Source of the DNA: HRBIN01 sp038891515
GTDB taxonomy: Archaea > Thermoproteota > Nitrososphaeria_A > Caldarchaeales > Caldarchaeaceae
Reading direction: 5' to 3'
Assembly (NCBI GenBank): GCA_038891515.1
Contig: JAWAEB010000089.1
Location: 1-5,881 of the forward strand
Length of the DNA: 5,881 nt
In this document: positions 5,698 through 5,881 of the stretch, one piece after another
Position numbering within the stretch: position 1 is the stretch's first letter
How the letters are laid out: each line of letters starts with the position of its first letter
Translations under genes and position numbers: made by a program
Notes under the pieces: generated by a model
Seen by the model: only the letters and a program-made list of their open reading frames with translations
Told to the model about the DNA's origin: nothing
Databases searched by the model: none

Positions 5698-5881
5698 ATG
5701 GTGCGATATCCTATAGTGGCACTTCTCACTGATTACGGTACCGGAGACAGCTATGTCTCAGAAGTCAAGGCTGTAATATTGGGGTATACACGCCAGGTAC
5801 ACCTAGTAGACATAACCCATGAAGTTGAGAGTTATAACGAGTTGGAGGCAGCATTCATACTAAGTTGCTCATCCAAAACAT
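5698..5881 (+). CDS. SAM hydroxide adenosyltransferase / SAM hydrolase (DUF62 family), 3' partial
   Basis: Characterised archaeal members of this family hydrolyse S-adenosylmethionine to adenosine and methionine; the family also includes the bacterial SAM-dependent fluorinases and chlorinases. Only 61 codons are in the window. They carry the family's N-terminal signature: LLTDYGTGDSYVSEVKAVIL (9-28), with the aspartate of the TDxG motif at D12, then VDITHEVESYNELEAAFIL (37-55), matching the usual VDITH-x-V/I-x5-6-E-A-A pattern. The remaining catalytic residues lie beyond the window, so halogenase and hydrolase cannot be separated from this sequence alone; hydrolase is the default for an archaeon. 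The start is ATG at 5698, which places the first beta strand (YPIVALLTDYG) right after the initiator. The frame stays open upstream for at least 33 bp without another plausible start. It is transcribed divergently from pth2. Confidence 0.88.
   Translation, partial: MVRYPIVALLTDYGTGDSYVSEVKAVILGYTRQVHLVDITHEVESYNELEAAFILSCSSKT

Overview
The window looks like chromosomal DNA from an archaeon of the Thermoproteota (crenarchaeal/TACK) side of the tree, probably a thermophile. The evidence is a DNA polymerase B whose palm region closely resembles Sulfolobus PolB1, an archaeal-type peptidyl-tRNA hydrolase (Pth2), an archaeal-style complex I NuoD, frequent AGG (Arg) and ATA (Ile) codons, and candidate TATA-like elements about 28-30 bp upstream of two starts that lack a well-placed Shine-Dalgarno. 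I cannot name a genus. No tRNA, rRNA, CRISPR array, insertion sequence or defence island is visible.

Layout: (1) bases 1-2193, + strand: family B DNA polymerase, cut at its 5' end by the window edge. (2) bases 2196-4563, - strand: a tight nuoB-nuoC-nuoD block (transcribed B to C to D) with 2-nt gaps, encoding three hydrophilic core subunits of a complex I-like oxidoreductase. nuoD ends tail-to-tail with polB, 2 nt apart. (3) bases 4606-5277, - strand: a six-helix rhomboid intramembrane serine protease. (4) bases 5309-5662, - strand: Pth2, which probably starts at TTG. (5) bases 5698-5881, + strand: the first 61 codons of a DUF62-type SAM hydrolase (SAM hydroxide adenosyltransferase), cut by the window end and diverging from pth2 across 35 bp. 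About 98% of the window is coding; no stretch over 300 bp lacks a gene.

How the genes fit together: NuoB, NuoC and NuoD form the part of complex I that carries the terminal N2 iron-sulfur cluster and the quinone-reduction pocket. No nuoA precedes nuoB, and no nuoH or nuoI follows nuoD, so any membrane arm must be encoded elsewhere. The other genes serve unrelated housekeeping roles: replication, translation quality control, membrane proteolysis and SAM turnover. pth2, the rhomboid gene and nuoBCD are co-directional and could share a transcript, although a candidate promoter precedes nuoB.

I did not find a clearly new biological system. The best lead is NuoD. By hand alignment to Thermus Nqo4, all three residues of the quinone-pocket His-Tyr-Asp triad are substituted or displaced. 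Combined with the isolated nuoBCD arrangement, this raises the question of which electron carrier the complex uses.
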